Source: Acidobacteriota bacterium
GTDB lineage: Bacteria > Acidobacteriota > CAIWXX01
Assembly: GCA_016191015.1 (NCBI GenBank)
Contig: JACPPM010000200.1
Coordinates: forward strand, 85,954-124,821
Direction of reading: 5' to 3'
Length of the DNA stretch: 38,868 bases
Below are positions 7,956 through 15,339 of the stretch, one piece after another (position 1 is the first letter of the stretch; the number at the start of each line of letters is the position of its first letter). The position numbers were made by a program, and so were the translations under genes. The notes under the pieces were generated by a model, which was not told the DNA's origin, ran no database searches, and worked only from the letters and a program-made list of their open reading frames with translations.

Positions 7956-9320
7956 ATGAGGCAGATCGGGGTACTCCTGCTTTTGACGGCTTTCATCCCG
8001 GGATTCGCATCGGGTGCGGCCGAGTGGGCCAAAGAGTTTGGCGGCGCCACGCTGGATGAGACGGTGACGACGGTGCTGCAGACGGAAGACGGCGGCTTCA
8101 TCGCGGGTGGAAATGTTTTTGACGAGAAAGCGGACAGGAACTATGCCCTCGTGATCAAGCTGGACGCCTCGGGCACGATCCTCTGGCAGAAGAGATACTC
8201 ATCCAAAACACTGGCCGTATTCGTCACGGTCGTCCTGCCTGCGCCCGACGGGGGCTACCTGGTTGTCGCATGGGCATTTGATGCGAAGAACGAAGACCTC
8301 AGCTACGGGTTTCTCATGAAGATCGATGCCAACGGAAAGCAGAAGTGGCAGAAGAGGTACAGTCCTCCGAATGCGAGCGGGATCTTCTACACGGCGCGGG
8401 AGACACCCGATGGCGGGTACATCGCTACCGGCTTCCTGCAAGAACCGATCGGTTCGGAGAAGTCAGCCGGTTGGATCGTGAAGGTCGACGGGGCGGGCGC
8501 GGTCCAGTGGCAGAGGCGGTACAGCACGACGCATGGATGCGGGCTGTTCTATGCCGAGCAGACCAGCGACGGAGGGTACATCGCCGCGGGGGCGATCACG
8601 GTCTCCTCAACCACCGGCGATGGCGACGCCTGGATCGTCAGATTGGGCTCATCGGGAGAATTGGTCTGGCAGAAGAGGTATGGCTCGAAACTCACCGGCG
8701 ATGGCCTGCTGACAGTGCGGCAGACCGCCGACGGCGGGTACGTGGCCGCCGGTTACTATGCGGATGATGGGGAGGACAGCTCAGCCGCATGGATTGTCAA
8801 GCTCGATGCGGCCGGGACCGTGAAATGGCAGAAGGCCTGCGGCGGGAAGTACTACGACTACAACTTTTTCGTCGACCCGACCACGGACGGCGGATACGTT
8901 ACCTCGGGATTGACCGGTCTGACGGCAGAATCGCTGAACGCCTCGATCATGAGATTCGACGCGGCCGGTACGCTCCTCTGGCGGCGGACCTTGAAAGGCG
9001 GGTTCCAAGGGCTCGCATTCACCGTCAGGCAAACCCCGGACGGCGGCTACGTTTCGGGGTGCTACGCGACAGCGAGCGAAGATGATTCGAACGGAATCGT
9101 GCTCAAGCTGAATTCATCAGGCAACATCTCGACAGCCTGCGGATCGCTCCTCGGCACCGATAAGCTCACGGTCAGCAACACGAGCACCAAGGCGCTGAAC
9201 ACCACGGGGACGACGACCAACACGAGCGCATCCCTGGCGACGACCGATTTCAAACCGTACAGCTCAAAGGCCACGACGAAAACGTTGTGCGAGTCGATGG
9301 ATCTCGAGTATCTAGAATGA
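7956..9320 (+). CDS. Secreted seven-bladed beta-propeller protein A
   Basis: The product has 454 residues. ATG 7956 follows AAGGAGGGG at 7 nt and opens a signal peptide (MRQIGVLLLL, cleavage after FASGA). Seven repeats of about 50 residues follow, each with a DGG[YF][IVL] strand and an AW-I-V-KLD-GTILWQKRY-like strand, the pattern of a seven-bladed propeller. After the last blade comes a C-terminal module with two Cys separated by 49 residues, rich in Thr and Ser. No membrane anchor or catalytic motif is visible. Propellers B and C at 10.2-12.8 kb share the same blade count and the same Cys-to-Cys module. The function is unknown; an extracellular binding or scaffold role is only a guess. Confidence 0.85.
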   Translation: MRQIGVLLLLTAFIPGFASGAAEWAKEFGGATLDETVTTVLQTEDGGFIAGGNVFDEKADRNYALVIKLDASGTILWQKRYSSKTLAVFVTVVLPAPDGGYLVVAWAFDAKNEDLSYGFLMKIDANGKQKWQKRYSPPNASGIFYTARETPDGGYIATGFLQEPIGSEKSAGWIVKVDGAGAVQWQRRYSTTHGCGLFYAEQTSDGGYIAAGAITVSSTTGDGDAWIVRLGSSGELVWQKRYGSKLTGDGLLTVRQTADGGYVAAGYYADDGEDSSAAWIVKLDAAGTVKWQKACGGKYYDYNFFVDPTTDGGYVTSGLTGLTAESLNASIMRFDAAGTLLWRRTLKGGFQGLAFTVRQTPDGGYVSGCYATASEDDSNGIVLKLNSSGNISTACGSLLGTDKLTVSNTSTKALNTTGTTTNTSASLATTDFKPYSSKATTKTLCESMDLEYLE

Positions 9321-10051
9321 GCGCGCGCGGCCGGGCCGGCGGTGCAGGTCTCACCGTCGAGGGAATCATCCTCGAGCTCGAACGGCGAAAGCATCCGGAG
9401 GCGCTCGAAGGGATGGCCCGATACGGGATCGATGTGACGAGGGCGTACGGGATCGCGATGCCGTGCCTGCGCGAGATCGCCAAGCGCGCGGGACGCGATC
9501 ATGCGCTGGCGGAAAGGTTGTGGAAGACGGGACTGCGCGAGGCGCGGATCGTCGCGGCGATGGTCGACGATCCTCGCGCCGTGACGGGCAAGCAGATGGA
9601 GCGGTGGGTGAAGGATTTCGACTCCTGGGATGTCTGCGACGGAGCCTGCCTCCATCTCCTGTCGCGCGCCGGGCCCGCCTGGGAGAAGGCCTCCGAGTGG
9701 AGCGGGCGGACGGCCGAGTATCAGAAACGGGCCGGCTTCGTGCTGATGGCACAGCTCGCTGTCCATGACAAGAAAGCAGCGGACGAGCGATTTCTCGCTT
9801 TCCTACCCATCATCCGGCGTGAATCGGGCGACGCGCGCAATTTCGTGAAGAAGGCTGTCAACTGGGCTCTGCGACAGATCGGGAAACGGAGCTTGTCGCT
9901 CAACAGAGCCGCGATCCGGACCGCACGCGAGATTGCGCAGATCGATTCGCAGGCCGCTCGCTGGGTGGCCGCCGATGGCATCCGCGAGCTCACCGGCGCC
10001 GAGGTTCAGCGAAGGTTGCGAGCCAAGGAAACGAAGCGGACGAGGCGCTGA
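9317..10051 (+). CDS. AlkD-like DNA alkylation repair protein
   Basis: The product has 244 residues, all-helical, of the AlkD / DNA alkylation repair (HEAT-like) family. These glycosylases remove cationic alkylated bases such as 3-methyladenine and 7-methylguanine. The conserved block WVKDFDSWDVCDG (about residues 97-109) contains the aromatic and acidic residues used for catalysis. A further conserved stretch is RNFVKKAVNWALRQIG. The start ATG 9317 overlaps the stop of propeller A as ATGA, so translation is probably coupled. The in-frame ATG at 9287 lies inside the propeller gene and is less likely. Why a cytoplasmic repair enzyme is coupled to a secreted propeller is not obvious; it may be chance. 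Confidence 0.88.
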   Translation: MSARGRAGGAGLTVEGIILELERRKHPEALEGMARYGIDVTRAYGIAMPCLREIAKRAGRDHALAERLWKTGLREARIVAAMVDDPRAVTGKQMERWVKDFDSWDVCDGACLHLLSRAGPAWEKASEWSGRTAEYQKRAGFVLMAQLAVHDKKAADERFLAFLPIIRRESGDARNFVKKAVNWALRQIGKRSLSLNRAAIRTAREIAQIDSQAARWVAADGIRELTGAEVQRRLRAKETKRTRR

Positions 10052-10174
10052 CCCGGACTGCTCACCGGCTCAGTGAACTGCTGCCGTTGAAGGCAACGCG
10101 CTTGGCGGTCGGTTGAAATGGCCGAATACCGTCCCACAAATCCTCTTCACTCCGAAGTGACCGATCCCCCTCTT

Positions 10175-10192
10175 GGCTAACGGCTAACGGCT
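10175..10192. repeat. Heptanucleotide array (GGCTAAC)x2.5
   Basis: GGCTAAC-GGCTAAC-GGCT. The stop codon of propeller B (minus-strand TAG, 10186-10184) and its last codon lie inside the array, so the array has set the end of the gene. The 132-nt convergent gap 10052-10183 also has two small hairpins (CGTTG-AAGG-CAACG near 10090, TCACT-CCGA-AGTGA at 10147-10160) without T-runs. Confidence 0.85.
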
Positions 10193-11479
10193 CCCCCCAC
10201 CCTCCATCGCCCCCGCACACGGCGACCAACTCACCGCTTCCCATGTCGCCATCAACCCCGTCGCCTTGACGTAGGCCGGCGCCGCTTGATCGGTGACGGT
10301 CGGGTCGCCATCGGTGAGGGTCACCTCCAGTGGCGTGGCCATGAAGGCGGATGCTCGGAACAGGTCGGAGCATGTTCCTACCTCACCCGATGATGTCATC
10401 CGGACGAGCAGGCCGTCTTCCCCTGCACCCTCACCCATCGTCCAAATGTGACCACCGAGAAGGAAGCCACCGCTCGGGAGCGGCCGCGACGAGTAGAACT
10501 TGGACTCGCGCTCCTCACTCACCAGCTTGCGCTGCCAGACAATCTCCCCGCTCGCGTCGATGCGCATGCAGGAGGCGCGGTCGCTCCTGGTCCACCAGTA
10601 CTGGTAGCCGATGGAGCCGGCCACGAGGAGCTCCCCCCCGACGTCCGGCTGAATCCCGGTGAAAACGAGGTGAGGCTCTTCTGCCTGAGCGCTCTCGTAT
10701 TGCATGGCCCACGCGAGCTGTCCGGCAGTGTCGAGTCTCACAATTGCCCCATCACCAACCAACAAGAAGTCCCCGTCGGGCGTTTCGCAGGCATCGCGGA
10801 TTCCCAGGTTGCCAAGGTTCTTGATCCATATCAATTCACCATCCCCGGTGGTCCTCGCGCATGTGTCCCCACTTGCGAACAGGTACCCGCCGTCACTTGC
10901 AGCCACAAGTGCCGTGGTCCCGTAGTACTCGTTGACTGGGATTGAGTATGATCGTTGCCAGAGGACATCTCCTGATGGTCCGAGTCTCAGAATCGAGGAA
11001 CCGGCAGAGATCGCATATCCACCTGACGGGATCGGCACCAAACGGCCAGGGTGTGCCTTGGTGTCGTACGATCTCCTCCACAGGGGTCGGCCCGATTCCT
11101 CGACGTGGACGAGCCACGTCCCCCGCTGATACCCCATCGACTGAGTGGAGCCGGCGGCGATGTAGCCACCATCGTCGGCAGGCATCACCCAGAGCAGCCG
11201 GTCGGTGCCCGAGCCGCCGAAGATTCTCTTCCAGACGAAGTTGCCATCGGCGTCGAGCTTGGCCAGCAGTCCGTCATCACCATCGTGATCCCAGTAGCTT
11301 CCCGTGCCACCGGCGAGAATCGTGCCACCGTCGCTGGCAGCCAGCGCGCAGTAGATTCGCGTGTACCGCCATGCATCCAGAAGACGGATCCCGAGCGTCT
11401 CCCCCGCTGAGGCCGTATCGATCGATGCTATTCCGCACGAGACCGCAAGAACTGCCGTCGCAAGGATTCCAATTTTCAT
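10184..11479 (-). CDS. Secreted seven-bladed beta-propeller protein B
   Basis: The product has 431 residues. It begins with a signal peptide (MKIGILATAV, then cleavage near TASAG). Seven degenerate DGG-type blade signatures follow (SDGGTILAG, DDGGYIAAG, PSGGYAIS, SDGGYLFAS, PDGDFLLVG, DVGGELLVAG, PSGGFLLGG), with W-strand partners such as GDVLWQRSYS. The C-terminal module again has two Cys, here 50 residues apart. The start lies 6 nt after propeller C's stop, with GAGGAG overlapping that gene's last codons, so B and C form an operon. The last residues (GGGSR) are encoded partly by a GGCTAAC repeat. The function is unknown. Confidence 0.83.
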   Translation of the reverse strand: MKIGILATAVLAVSCGIASIDTASAGETLGIRLLDAWRYTRIYCALAASDGGTILAGGTGSYWDHDGDDGLLAKLDADGNFVWKRIFGGSGTDRLLWVMPADDGGYIAAGSTQSMGYQRGTWLVHVEESGRPLWRRSYDTKAHPGRLVPIPSGGYAISAGSSILRLGPSGDVLWQRSYSIPVNEYYGTTALVAASDGGYLFASGDTCARTTGDGELIWIKNLGNLGIRDACETPDGDFLLVGDGAIVRLDTAGQLAWAMQYESAQAEEPHLVFTGIQPDVGGELLVAGSIGYQYWWTRSDRASCMRIDASGEIVWQRKLVSEERESKFYSSRPLPSGGFLLGGHIWTMGEGAGEDGLLVRMTSSGEVGTCSDLFRASAFMATPLEVTLTDGDPTVTDQAAPAYVKATGLMATWEAVSWSPCAGAMEGGGSR

Positions 11480-11485
11480 GGCCGC

Positions 11486-12796
11486 TCACTCCTCACCAGT
11501 TTCGCAAAGGTCGATGACGAGAAGCCCCGCTTTCCAAACGGTCGTCACCGGTGTCGTGACGACGAGCGACTTTTCGGCATAGGAGGGGGTCACCGGGACA
11601 CTCATCACTTTGAGATCTTCCCGTGTCACCGCAAAGTCCTGGACGAGATCTGGACAACTGCTGATCGATCCGTCTGCGGCGAGCTGTAGCACGACGATGT
11701 TTGATTCCAGCTCCAAATGGAAATCGGCCTTTCGCCGGGAGATCGAGAAGAACATCCCTCCCGCACTGCCGGGTTCGAGGGTGACCCCATTGGCATCGTT
11801 CTGTCCCGAGTACCGCGCCCGGTATTCCCTGCCCCACAGGAACTGACCCGCCGCATCCACCGAGATGATGGAGGGTGTGGAGCCGCCGATACGAACACTG
11901 CCATCCACACTTTCGAACAAGCCGGTGTCCCAACTCGCCATGGTGAAGCCCTCATAGGAGTAGCTCCACTGCACATCCCCCTTGCCGTTCACCTTCGTGA
12001 GCACCGCCGCGTAGTCAGGGTTAGAGCCCACCAAGAGATACCCGCCATCTGCGAGTGCCAGGAGTCTCCCGAATCTCCCATAGCCGAGCTCCTGGCTCTT
12101 GTACCTGCGTGCCCATTCGATCACGCCTGCAGAATCGAGTTTCACGATCGTTCCCGCCCTGGCTCCCTCAAGAAGCAGAACCAACCCGCCATCGGGGGTG
12201 AGCCGGAAATCCTCTATGCTCTCGATGTACGCGTCATCGAGCGCGTACGTCTTCGCCCAGACTGCGGCTCCATCCGCGTCCAAGCGGACGACGGTTCCGA
12301 AGCTCGCGACAAGAAAGCCGCCTCCCGGTAGCTCTCGGACGATCGGCTCCGACCACGCGTCCCATTCGCCAGGCTTCGCGAATGCGAACGTCCGTTGCCA
12401 GAGAACGCTGCCGTCAGAGTCGAACTGGACCGCCCAGAGATCGCCGGTGCTCGGCGATGGATAGTGCGTTCCCACCGCCAGGTACCCTCCGTCTCCCGTC
12501 TGGAGCACGTCTTCGAACACATCCCACCACCTGCCTCCGAGCATCTTCTGCCATTGGACTTTTCCATCGGCCCTCAACTTCACGATGAGCCCATCCGTCT
12601 TGTTCGCGCCGAACGACGGTACTCTTCCGACGACCACGCACCCACCGTCTGACGTGGGTGCGCTCCTCGCCCCACTGACAAAATAGCCCCAGTGCCCGAG
12701 AACTTTCGCCCAGGTATCCTGGGACCGAGCGGCGACGGGACCCAGGCAAACCAAGGTAGCCACGACAGATACGATTCGGATTCGGGCTGTCATCAA
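11486..12796 (-). CDS. Secreted seven-bladed beta-propeller protein C
   Basis: The product has 436 residues. GGAGGG precedes tandem ATG codons at 12796/12793. A signal peptide (MMTARIRIVSVVATLVCLG, cleavage near AARSQ) is followed by seven DGG-type blades (SDGGCVVVG, GDGGYLAVG, PGGGFLVAS, PDGGLVLLL, ADGGYLLVG, VDGSVRIGG, SAGGMFFS). Strands of the type KLRADGKVQWQKMLGG lie between them. The C-terminal module has Cys residues 49 apart (SSCPDL to IDLCE). It is first in the C-B pair and downstream of the membrane glycosyltransferase by 49 nt. The function is unknown. Confidence 0.83.
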   Translation of the reverse strand: MMTARIRIVSVVATLVCLGPVAARSQDTWAKVLGHWGYFVSGARSAPTSDGGCVVVGRVPSFGANKTDGLIVKLRADGKVQWQKMLGGRWWDVFEDVLQTGDGGYLAVGTHYPSPSTGDLWAVQFDSDGSVLWQRTFAFAKPGEWDAWSEPIVRELPGGGFLVASFGTVVRLDADGAAVWAKTYALDDAYIESIEDFRLTPDGGLVLLLEGARAGTIVKLDSAGVIEWARRYKSQELGYGRFGRLLALADGGYLLVGSNPDYAAVLTKVNGKGDVQWSYSYEGFTMASWDTGLFESVDGSVRIGGSTPSIISVDAAGQFLWGREYRARYSGQNDANGVTLEPGSAGGMFFSISRRKADFHLELESNIVVLQLAADGSISSCPDLVQDFAVTREDLKVMSVPVTPSYAEKSLVVTTPVTTVWKAGLLVIDLCETGEE

Positions 12797-12845
12797 TTTC
12801 CCTCCAACAACCAGTATCCCCTGAGGCCCGATTCCTTTGCTTCGA

Positions 12846-14315
12846 TCAGCGGTAGAACAGATACAAGGTCATTTCGCGCGTCCAGCTCCTGAAGAAGTGT
12901 CCATCCAAGGCGTACGATTCTGAACGCAGCGGTGTGAAGCCGGCGGCCTCGAAATCGGCCGGATAGATGTCGAACCACTTGCCGTATGAGTCGTCCCAGA
13001 AGACGAGCGTCCCGGGGCGCGTCGCGCGCAGGATCGCGAGATTGCGATCGCGCCTGTCCCAGAACAGCCGGTACGACTTCGTGATGCCTCGATCATCGTC
13101 CGGATCGCGGGGTGCGGAAAACACGCCTTCGATCCATGGGTCGTAGTCGAGCGCGACCGGCATGTACTGATGGCTCCAGATCATGCGCGTGAAGGGGCGA
13201 GGGTGTGCCGTGAACCATGAGGCCATTTCGTCGATCGCGCGAGGATCACGAGGGAAGGGAATCCGGTCGACGTAACGCAGGGCGTAGAGACCGGAGAGAA
13301 GGAGGGCGGCGGAGGCGAGCGCGAGGCGAATGATTCGCGGAAGACGGGCCAGCCATCCCGAGATCGTGTTCCAGCCGATGAGCGTGATCAGGGCTGTGGC
13401 AGGGGCGACGCAGACGAAGTAGCGCGCGTAGCCCGCTTCGTTAAAGATCGCGAACGCACGCATGATCGAATGGAGGAGAAAGAGGCAGAGGAACGAGGAT
13501 GTCATCGTGCCGTGTGTTCGCCGTCGGAGCAGGAGGACCAGACCGAGGGCGAAGGGGACGAGCATCAGAGCGCCGATCACGTCCGGCATCTTCAGCGCGT
13601 AGCTCCAGATCGGCCCCGTCCCGTACAGTCCCTGCGTCTTCCAGTCTGGCGGCCAATCGGTGAGAATCCAGAGAGGATCGCCTGTGATGACCAGTGCCGC
13701 CAGCCACCAGGCAGCCATGCCGGTGGCCAGGAGTAACGTGATAGGAATCCGGCGCCACCACGGCCGCGCGGCGCGCCGGTCGAGGAGCACCCAGATCCCC
13801 CACAGGACTCCGAGGAAAAGTCCGTCGGGTCGCACAAGAATCATCGTGCCCGCCACGAGCATCCCGGCCGCAACCCGGCCGCCGAGATGCAACCTGAGCG
13901 CGACGACGAAGATCAGCGCAAAGAGTGGCTCAGTGAGTGTGTCGGCGCAGAGCAGCAGAAACGATGGTTGGAGGAAGAGGATCGGAATGATGAGGGCGGC
14001 GTTGTCGAGCTTGATTTCGCGCGCCAGCCGCCAGGTCTGCCATGCCGTGGCCACACAGACGGCAACCGTGAAGAGCTTCGCCGCCTTGAGCCCAAGCACC
14101 GCGGGAAAGGCATAGAGGAAGGTGAAAAGCGGCCGTCCCCAGACACTGACGAAAAGCGGCGGGTGCGCCCAGGCCCAGCGCGACTGGAGGAAATGCTGCC
14201 CGCCATCCTGCATGTAGCTGTCCGGGTAGAGGAAGGCCATCGCGATGCCGGCGATGCCGAAGGCAAAACACCAGATAAGTGCGGCGGGCTCCCGAGCGGA
14301 CAGGCTATTTACCAC
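12846..14315 (-). CDS. GT-C family membrane glycosyltransferase (PMT/ArnT-like)
   Basis: Integral membrane protein of 489 residues with about ten to eleven hydrophobic helices and a C-terminal extracytoplasmic domain from about residue 370 (PFPRDPRAID onward). An acidic motif in the first outer loop (YPDSYMQDGGQHF, about residues 30-42) is where GT-C enzymes keep their catalytic Asp. Such enzymes move sugars from polyprenyl-phosphate carriers to lipid or protein acceptors on the outer face of the membrane. The start is GTG 14315, overlapping the vapC stop by 11 nt; no clear ribosome site is seen, so a later start is possible. Neither acceptor nor sugar can be read from the sequence. The adjacent secreted propellers are possible acceptors only by proximity. 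Confidence 0.75.
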   Translation of the reverse strand: MVNSLSAREPAALIWCFAFGIAGIAMAFLYPDSYMQDGGQHFLQSRWAWAHPPLFVSVWGRPLFTFLYAFPAVLGLKAAKLFTVAVCVATAWQTWRLAREIKLDNAALIIPILFLQPSFLLLCADTLTEPLFALIFVVALRLHLGGRVAAGMLVAGTMILVRPDGLFLGVLWGIWVLLDRRAARPWWRRIPITLLLATGMAAWWLAALVITGDPLWILTDWPPDWKTQGLYGTGPIWSYALKMPDVIGALMLVPFALGLVLLLRRRTHGTMTSSFLCLFLLHSIMRAFAIFNEAGYARYFVCVAPATALITLIGWNTISGWLARLPRIIRLALASAALLLSGLYALRYVDRIPFPRDPRAIDEMASWFTAHPRPFTRMIWSHQYMPVALDYDPWIEGVFSAPRDPDDDRGITKSYRLFWDRRDRNLAILRATRPGTLVFWDDSYGKWFDIYPADFEAAGFTPLRSESYALDGHFFRSWTREMTLYLFYR

Positions 14316-14742
14316 CAGCGAGCGGGTTCAGCCAGCGCAGGCCAGGGAACCGTGCGAAGTCCCCGTCCGAGCTGCAGAGCTCAAGGCCGTGCTCGATCGC
14401 GAGCGCCGCGAGGTGCGCATCCGTCACGAGTCTCGACTGACTGCCGGGGCCGCGCAGGAGGGTACCGAGGATTTCCGGGTGACGCTGGGTCGGTTCCGGT
14501 ATCCAGACCGAGTCGTTCCCCAACCACGCCTCGACCTGCTCCCATGCATTGCCCACAGGCTCCGGCCTTTCGAAGATGCGAGGGTTCGAGACGATCCGCA
14601 CGAACGCCAGAAGCGAATCCCACGGTAGACCCACGCGAGGCCCGCCGTTCAGGCGGCCATCCAACCAGCTCTGTGCGGCTTCGTGCTGCGGAAAACTCGG
14701 TGAATGCGCGTAGATGAGCAGGTTGGCGTCAACGAGAATCAC
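14305..14742 (-). CDS. vapC: PIN-domain toxin, VapC family
   Basis: PIN ribonuclease of 145 residues. Acidic residues expected at the metal site are Asp5 ([11 protein letters not shown]), Asp108 ([10 protein letters not shown]) and Asp126/Asp128 (SSDGDFARF). The second acidic position falls in WDSLLAFVR, where this subfamily commonly lacks the usual Glu. VapC toxins typically cut tRNA or rRNA; the target here is unknown. GTG 14742 overlaps the antitoxin stop as GTGA, the usual vapBC coupling. Confidence 0.9.
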   Translation of the reverse strand: MILVDANLLIYAHSPSFPQHEAAQSWLDGRLNGGPRVGLPWDSLLAFVRIVSNPRIFERPEPVGNAWEQVEAWLGNDSVWIPEPTQRHPEILGTLLRGPGSQSRLVTDAHLAALAIEHGLELCSSDGDFARFPGLRWLNPLAGGK

Positions 14743-14987
14743 TTGTGTGATTCACCTTCAGCCACCGCCAACACCTCAGCGACGTCATCGACATTCCCGA
14801 CCAGGCATCGTCCAAGCGAGACCGACCGGGTCTTGAAGGGATGAGTCGGCGCGGGCGGTTCCTCCATGGCCAATAAACCACGACGCAGCGCATCATTCAC
14901 CGTCCCCTTCAGGCCGCTCCGACGCCGCGCTTGCACGCGCTTCAACAGCGCGGCCACGTCGTCATCGAGTGTCAGTGTCGTTCTCAT
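14739..14987 (-). CDS. vapB: VapB-type ribbon-helix-helix antitoxin
   Basis: Antitoxin of 82 residues. The N-terminus [18 protein letters not shown], followed by [13 protein letters not shown], is a ribbon-helix-helix DNA-binding fold. The Pro-rich remainder ([15 protein letters not shown]) would wrap the PIN toxin. It should repress its own promoter; an inverted repeat GCATCA/TGATGC overlaps that promoter. The stop overlaps the toxin start by 4 nt. Confidence 0.9.
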   Translation of the reverse strand: MRTTLTLDDDVAALLKRVQARRRSGLKGTVNDALRRGLLAMEEPPAPTHPFKTRSVSLGRCLVGNVDDVAEVLAVAEGESHK

Positions 14988-15023
14988 GCATCAAAGCATA
15001 GAGGATATGATGTCATGATGCAA
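14988..15023 (-). promoter_or_regulatory. vapBC promoter and probable operator
   Basis: On the minus strand TTGCAT (15023-15018) and TATGCT (15000-14995) are spaced by 17 nt. The predicted transcription start falls at or within 1-2 nt of the vapB ATG (14987), so the mRNA may be leaderless. The inverted repeat GCATCA (14988-14993) / TGATGC (15016-15021) spans the promoter and would suit binding by the VapBC complex. Confidence 0.5.
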
Positions 15024-15036
15024 GCAAGGCACACAC

Positions 15037-15329
15037 GCCCAAATCCGCGGCTAAGCCGCGGATTTGGGCAATTCAAAATTCAAAATTAAAAAACCGGAAA
15101 CTGCTCGGTCAATCGCCGGGCACGGCGTGCTCGGGTCGCTTATGAAAGCCGTCCCACACACGAGTCGACAAGGTCAAGCATCTCTTGACAGAAAGAGATC
15201 TCGACCGCTTCGGTGCCACGACGAGCGTTGCATCTGCGCTAGGCCCGTCACTCACGCTTCCCCCGCTTTTGCATTTTTAATTTTGCATTTCTAATTCCTG
15301 AATCCGCGCGTCTTACGCGCGGATTCAGG
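15037..15329. repeat. Hairpin-bounded palindromic mini-element
   Basis: The 293-nt unit fills most of the gap between vapB and ettA. The left end is a perfect 15-bp stem with a TAA loop (15037-15051 / 15055-15069). The right end is a perfect 15-bp stem with a CTT loop (15297-15311 / 15315-15329). Both stems share the core AATCCGCG at the same offset. Just inside each hairpin are 7-bp-phased A/T arrays in inverted orientation: AATTCAA-AATTCAA-AATTAAA at 15070-15090 and TTTTGCA-TTTTTAA-TTTTGCA-TTTCTAA at 15267-15294. The GC-rich centre (about 15094-15266) has no convincing gene. The symmetry suggests a non-autonomous mobile or REP-like element; no target-site duplication is evident. Confidence 0.75.
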
Positions 15330-15339
15330 ACACGCTGTT

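Noticed and set aside
15070-15296. CRISPR-like array
   Set aside because: Units are only 7 bp, in inverted arms without regularly spaced unique spacers, and no cas genes are present.
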